From positions 930,001 through 994,000 of the forward strand of contig JABYQS010000001.1 of assembly GCA_022592435.1 (NCBI GenBank): DNA of 64,000 nt. Reading direction: 5' to 3'. Positions within the stretch are counted from its first letter, which is position 1, and the number at the start of each line of letters is the position of its first letter. Under the pieces are notes generated by a model, which had not been told where the DNA came from, did no database searches, and worked only from the letters and a program-made list of their open reading frames with translations. Shown here one piece after another: positions 60,112-64,000 of this stretch. Both the position numbers and the translations under genes were made by a program. The DNA comes from Cerioporus squamosus. Its lineage: Eukaryota > Basidiomycota > Agaricomycetes > Polyporales > Polyporaceae.

Positions 60112-63100
60112 TCAATCCATCTCCTCGATCTCGATGTCCTCGTCCACGCCGTAGTCGACGTCCATCGACTCGCACGTGCCCTCGTGGTTCGGGACGATGT
60201 GCAGCCGGTTGTGCGGACCGTCGAACTGCACACGGACGGTCTCGCCGTCGCGGACGCGCTCCGAGAGGATCATGACCGAGAGTGGGTTGAGGAGCTCTTG
60301 CTGGATCGCACGGTTGAGCGGCCGCGCGCCGTACGCCGGAGAGTACCCAATGGACATGAGGTAGTTCTTCGCGGCATCGTCCAGCTCGAGCCTCATCTTC
60401 CGCTCCGCGATACGGTCCTGGACTTCCTTGAGACGGAGGTCGACGATCTTCAGGACGTTCTGGCGTGACAATGTGCGCTGTAAGAGGAGTAGTTAGCATA
60501 TAGCCCGAATGAAATACGGCATCGAGCGGGAGACTTACGAAGATGACGATGTCGTCGATACGGTTGATGAACTCTGGCGGGAAGTGGTTGCGGATCGCAC
60601 CCATGACGAGCTCTCTTGTTGCGGGCTTGACAGGGCCTTCACCCATGTCGTTGAGGAACGCTGCACCAAGGTTGCTCGTCATGATGATGACCGTGTTGCG
60701 GAAGTCGACGATACGACCCTGGCCATCAGTCAACCGTCCATCATCGAGGACCTGCAGGAAGAGCTGGTAGAACTCCCGCGAGGCCTTCTCGATCTCGTCG
60801 ATGAGGACGATCGAGTACGGCTTCCGCCGGATGTACTCGGTGAGCTGGCCACCCTGGTCGTGACCGACGTAGCCCGGAGGAGCACCGATGAGACGGGCGA
60901 TCGAGTGCTTCTCAGAGTACTCTGAACCGTCGATACGGATCATGGCGTCGGGTGAGTCGAAGAGGATCGTGGCGAGCTAAGAGAAGAGAAGTCAGCAACA
61001 TAGTTAAAGAGGATAACATAGCAAAGTAAACCTACCGTCTTGCTCATCAACGTCTTACCCGTACCGGATGGTCCAGCGAAGAGGAAGGAAGCGATCGGCC
61101 TGTTGGCGTTCCGCAAGCCTGAGCGGCTGAGACGAATCGCGTTTGCGACCGCCTTGACCGCCTCGGGCTGGCCGACCACACTGTCCGCAAGGATCTTCTC
61201 CATACGAAGCAGCTTCTCCTTCTCCGTGCTCATCAAGCGGGTCACAGGGATGTTCGTCCACCTCGCGACGATCTCGGCGATCTGGTCTGGGGTAACGGTA
61301 TCGCTGCCAGTCCCGCGTGCTGCGTCCTCTTCAGCCTTCTTCGTCTCGAGCTGCGCAAGCCGGTTCTGGAGTTCGGGAAGGGCATAGTAGCGGATGTCGG
61401 ATGCGGTGGCGAGGTCATAGCGCCGCTCGGCTTCGTCAGCCTTCGCCTTGAGCTCGTCGATACGTCTCCGGACGGATGCAATCTCGTCGCCGCGCTGCTT
61501 CTCGGCTTCGTACGCGGCTTGCAGAGGCTTGAGCTGGTCTTCGACGTCGGCGATGGCCTTGCGTGCAGCAACGAGACGCTCCTTCGAGGCATCATCCTTC
61601 TCGCGCTCGAGGGCGTGAATCTCGACCTCGAGTTCGAGCTTGCGGCGTTGAAGCTGGTCGATTGCCTCTGGTGCGGTCTCGCGAGTAACACGGACGCTAA
61701 GATATGCGCATTAGTATGACTGTCATGACTAGAATACAGCAAGCGAGCTTACCTTGCGCAGGCCTCATCGACCAAGTCGATGGCAGAGTCGGGCAACCGT
61801 CTTGACGTGAGGTAGCGGTGGGCGAGTTGCGCGGCGGCGATGAGCGCGCCATCATGGATCCGGACACCATGGTGCACTTCGTACTTCTCCCGGATACCAC
61901 GAAGGATGGAGATGGTCTCAGGAACGGTGGGCTCGTTCACGAGCACCTGAGCGAACCGACGCTCGAGGGCAGGGTCCTTCTCGATGTACTTGCGGTACTC
62001 CGAGAGCGTAGTCGCGCCAATGCAACGGAGCTTGCCACGAGCGAGCAGGGGCTTGAAGAGGTTAGCGGCGTCCATGCCACCTCCCTCCGCGCCTTGGCCG
62101 GCCATGATGAGGTGAAGCTCGTCGATGAAGAGGATGACGCCGGGGCCTTCTTGAGCGGCCTTCTCGACTTCGTCCAGGACAGACTTGATACGCTCCTCGT
62201 ACTCGCCCTTGTACTTGGCACCCGCCATGAGTGCACCCATATCAAGGGAGTAGAGACGGCAGAAGAGCGAAGCCGGAACGTCGCGGTTGACGATACGTTG
62301 TGCCAGGCCCTCGGCGATAGCTGACTTTCCGACACCGGGTTCACCAACGAGGACGGGGTTGTTCTTCGTCCTGTGAAGCATATGTTAGCATCGAATTCAG
62401 TTCGAGAGTCGATCGAACCTCCGAGATACTCACCTTCGGCAAAGGATACGGATGGTTCGCCGAATCTCGTTATCACGGCCAATGACGGGATCGAGCTTAC
62501 CCTCTTCAGCAAGAGCGGTAAGGTCAGTCGCATACTTGCCCAATGCGTCGAAGCCCTGTTCCGCGTTCTTGCTGTCGACACGGCGGTTGCCGCGGATCTG
62601 GTCGATAGCGGTCTTGAGGACCTCTTCGGTCAAGCCGGCCTCCTTGAGAACGGCCGCGATCGACGAGTCCTTGATGAGGGCGGCGAGGACGTGATCCTGG
62701 GCGATGTAGGAATCGTGCATGGTCTTCCGGAGAGACTCGGCCTCACGGAGAACCTTCAAGGCGGCTGAGCTGAGAGAGATCTCGTCGGGAGGTGGGGATT
62801 GGGTGGGGATGCGGACGATGAGCTTCTGCAGCCCACGGCGGACGGTAGTCTGAGGGACGCGTGATCAGTACGGGTCAATGAGTTGTGACTGATGAGTTTA
62901 AACTTACTATGTCGCCGCCAGCCTTGTCGATGACAGACGCGAAGAGCGGATGTGAGCCGGTAGTCGCACCGCCAGCCTCGCCTTGGCCTTCGCTAAGGAG
63001 CACGAACGCGATGTGTGCGGGATGTACTGCAGACAAGACTTGTCAGTACCACGAATGTCCATGCACTGTGTTCGGAGAGACATACCTTGTGCGTTCGCGT

Positions 63101-63173
63101 AGTCCTTCGCGAGCTGGATTGCTGCTGCGAGCGACTCCTGAGTCTTGTCGGTGAAGTTCATAGAAGAAGCCAT
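60112..63173 (-). CDS. HSP104: Hsp104 disaggregase (ClpB/HSP100)
   Basis: Hexameric AAA+ disaggregase of the cytosol and nucleus. Start [20 protein letters not shown] at 63173. Order: N-domain with two Clp repeats ([38 protein letters not shown]), NBD1 with Walker [10 protein letters not shown] and Walker [10 protein letters not shown], the pore loop KYKGEYEER, a coiled middle domain ([40 protein letters not shown]), NBD2 with Walker A GPSGTGKT, pore loop [10 protein letters not shown], Walker [11 protein letters not shown] and sensor MTSNLGA, and an acidic end [10 protein letters not shown]. All catalytic motifs are intact. About 905 residues, as in the family. Six introns (e.g. 60481-60538, 60977-61035). 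Confidence 0.97.
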
Positions 63174-63521
63174 GGTAGATGAAAGGAAAAAGAGTCAAGA
63201 GAAGAAGGGTATAAAAGTGTGATGGTCGTCGAAAGTAAAGTTGGGGGGACAGGGGAGACGCATCCCGAGCTGATATACTCTGGGCAGCGGGGCCATGGAA
63301 TGACCACGAACCGCGACGAACGAGCTCGACCGCACAGGGGATGAGTAGAATGTTCGAGCTCTTCCGTCCGACTGCCATTTCTGACGATGCTTCTGACGTC
63401 ACCGGTCTGACGCCTTCAGCCTGTCCCCGGACGCTCCCGGATGTTCTTCCCACGGCCACCCGGGCGTGCCGTATGCGCCTGTTGCCATATCGGGGCGCGC
63501 GCACCTCCTGCGTTGACCGCC
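63174..63521. promoter_or_regulatory. Divergent promoter, HSP104 / NDUFS6, with HSE-like array
   Basis: 348 bp shared by two divergent genes. On the plus strand GAA units start at 63298, 63308 and 63318, at exact 10-bp steps; another GAA at 63348 is in register and forms GAAtgTTC with TTC at 63353. This matches gapped (step-type) heat-shock elements. A minus-strand TATATCA-like sequence lies at ~63271-63280, about 100 bp upstream of the HSP104 ATG. A perfect TGACGTCA is at 63394-63401. HSF control of HSP104 is well known; effect on NDUFS6 is inference. Confidence 0.7.
63298..63355 (-). promoter_or_regulatory. Heat-shock element array (step type)
   Basis: GAA at 63298-63300, 63308-63310, 63318-63320 and 63348-63350, the last directly followed by tgTTC. 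All spacings between GAA units are multiples of 10. It sits 125-182 bp upstream of the HSP104 ATG. Read in the HSP104 direction the units are TTC repeats. Confidence 0.65.
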
Positions 63522-64000
63522 ATGCTCGCCCGCCGAGCTCTCCAGGGCCTCGCCCGCCCGCTCACCCGCCTCTCCTCCACATCCACCCCCGTTCCCGCGC
63601 ACGAGGCCCCGTCTCCCGCCGCCGCCGTCCCCCAGTCCCCCAACTACGCGAACACATGGTCAACTAGCCAGCGACCCCGCCCCCAGGCCCACTCAGGGCC
63701 CCGCTTTGAGCAGACCATTATGGAGCTCCAGCCCAACCCGCTCAGCGCCATGGAGATGATCAGCAAGGAGCCCATCCGCGTTGTGCATGGTCGCAAGGCG
63801 GTCTGCGACGGCGGTGCGTATCTCAGACGTCTCTCTTGCTACGGTCTCCCTCTCATGTTGCCACAGGAGGAGGTCCGCTCGGCCACCCCAAGATCTTCAT
63901 CAACCTGGTTCGTTCTATCATTCTTTCCGATGACTACGAATGGTTAACCTATGGTATCATCTAGGACAAGCCCGGTCCTCGAGCGTGCGGGTATGTTCTC
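63522..64000 (+). CDS. NDUFS6: Complex I 13-kDa zinc subunit, 3' partial
   Basis: Accessory subunit of mitochondrial NADH:ubiquinone oxidoreductase. Start MLARRALQGLARPLTRLSST, an Arg/Ser/Leu-rich presequence. The mature part has FEQTIMELQPNPLSAMEMIS and RVVHGRKAVCDGG, then, after an intron (~63815-63866), GGPLGHPKIFINL, and after a second (~63910-63963), DKPGPRACGY. This is the zf-CHCC core; the last zinc ligand lies past the window edge. Divergent from HSP104 by 348 bp. Confidence 0.92.

Noticed and set aside
1..64000. tRNA, rRNA, transposon, CRISPR array or biosynthetic gene cluster
   Set aside because: No cloverleaf with A and B boxes, no transposase, no long terminal repeats, no regular spacer arrays and no signature biosynthetic enzymes were found.

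Overview
The window is nuclear DNA from a filamentous basidiomycete, most likely an Agaricomycete. It is gene-dense and GC-rich. Nearly every gene is broken by many 48-80 nt GT-AG introns, and the proteins are eukaryotic housekeeping proteins of fungal type. No mobile element, CRISPR array, tRNA, rRNA or biosynthetic gene cluster was recognised. The genus cannot be fixed from what is visible.

Layout. 1-4.3 kb (+): 3' part of REV3 (DNA polymerase zeta) and a small AGTRAP-like membrane protein. 4.6-9.7 kb (-): nucleocytoplasmic O-GlcNAc transferase (TPR plus GT41). 10.8-12.3 kb (+): transaldolase-family enzyme. 12.4-13.6 kb (-): Mediator MED20. 13.9-15.4 kb (+): DPH7. 15.5-19.3 kb (-): TMEM135-like protein and a dysferlin-domain protein in tandem. 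19.4-24.9 kb (+): HSCB/JAC1 and a DEVH-box RNA helicase. 25.3-28.7 kb (+): AP-2 alpha. 28.9-36.2 kb (-): BUD2-type RasGAP, an ELO fatty-acid elongase and a small unrecognised gene. 36.9-48.7 kb (+): VPS13. 49.2-53.7 kb (-): DENN-domain protein. 55.1-57.4 kb (-): NIPA-type magnesium transporter. 57.6-59.7 kb (+): unrecognised gene. 60.1-63.2 kb (-): HSP104. 63.5 kb to the end (+): NDUFS6, cut by the window edge.

These genes do not form a pathway. Several concern membranes and lipids (VPS13, ELO, TMEM135-like, dysferlin-domain, AP-2, DENN, NIPA-like), but shared function is not shown by position alone.

The most notable signals are fine-scale. (1) The active-site lysine segment of the O-GlcNAc transferase (Leu-Tyr-Lys, then Ile-Asp-Pro) is carried by two consecutive 9-nt microexons, so skipping either would be frame-neutral. 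(2) The arginine-finger region of the RasGAP straddles a 16-nt microexon. (3) Upstream of HSP104 there is a phased array of GAA units at exact 10-bp spacing. (4) Perfect TGACGTCA palindromes lie in four intergenic regions, three of them divergent promoters. (5) Three otherwise well-conserved genes (helicase twice, MED20, HSCB) need a single-base frame change to match their families, which points to consensus indels or real lesions.
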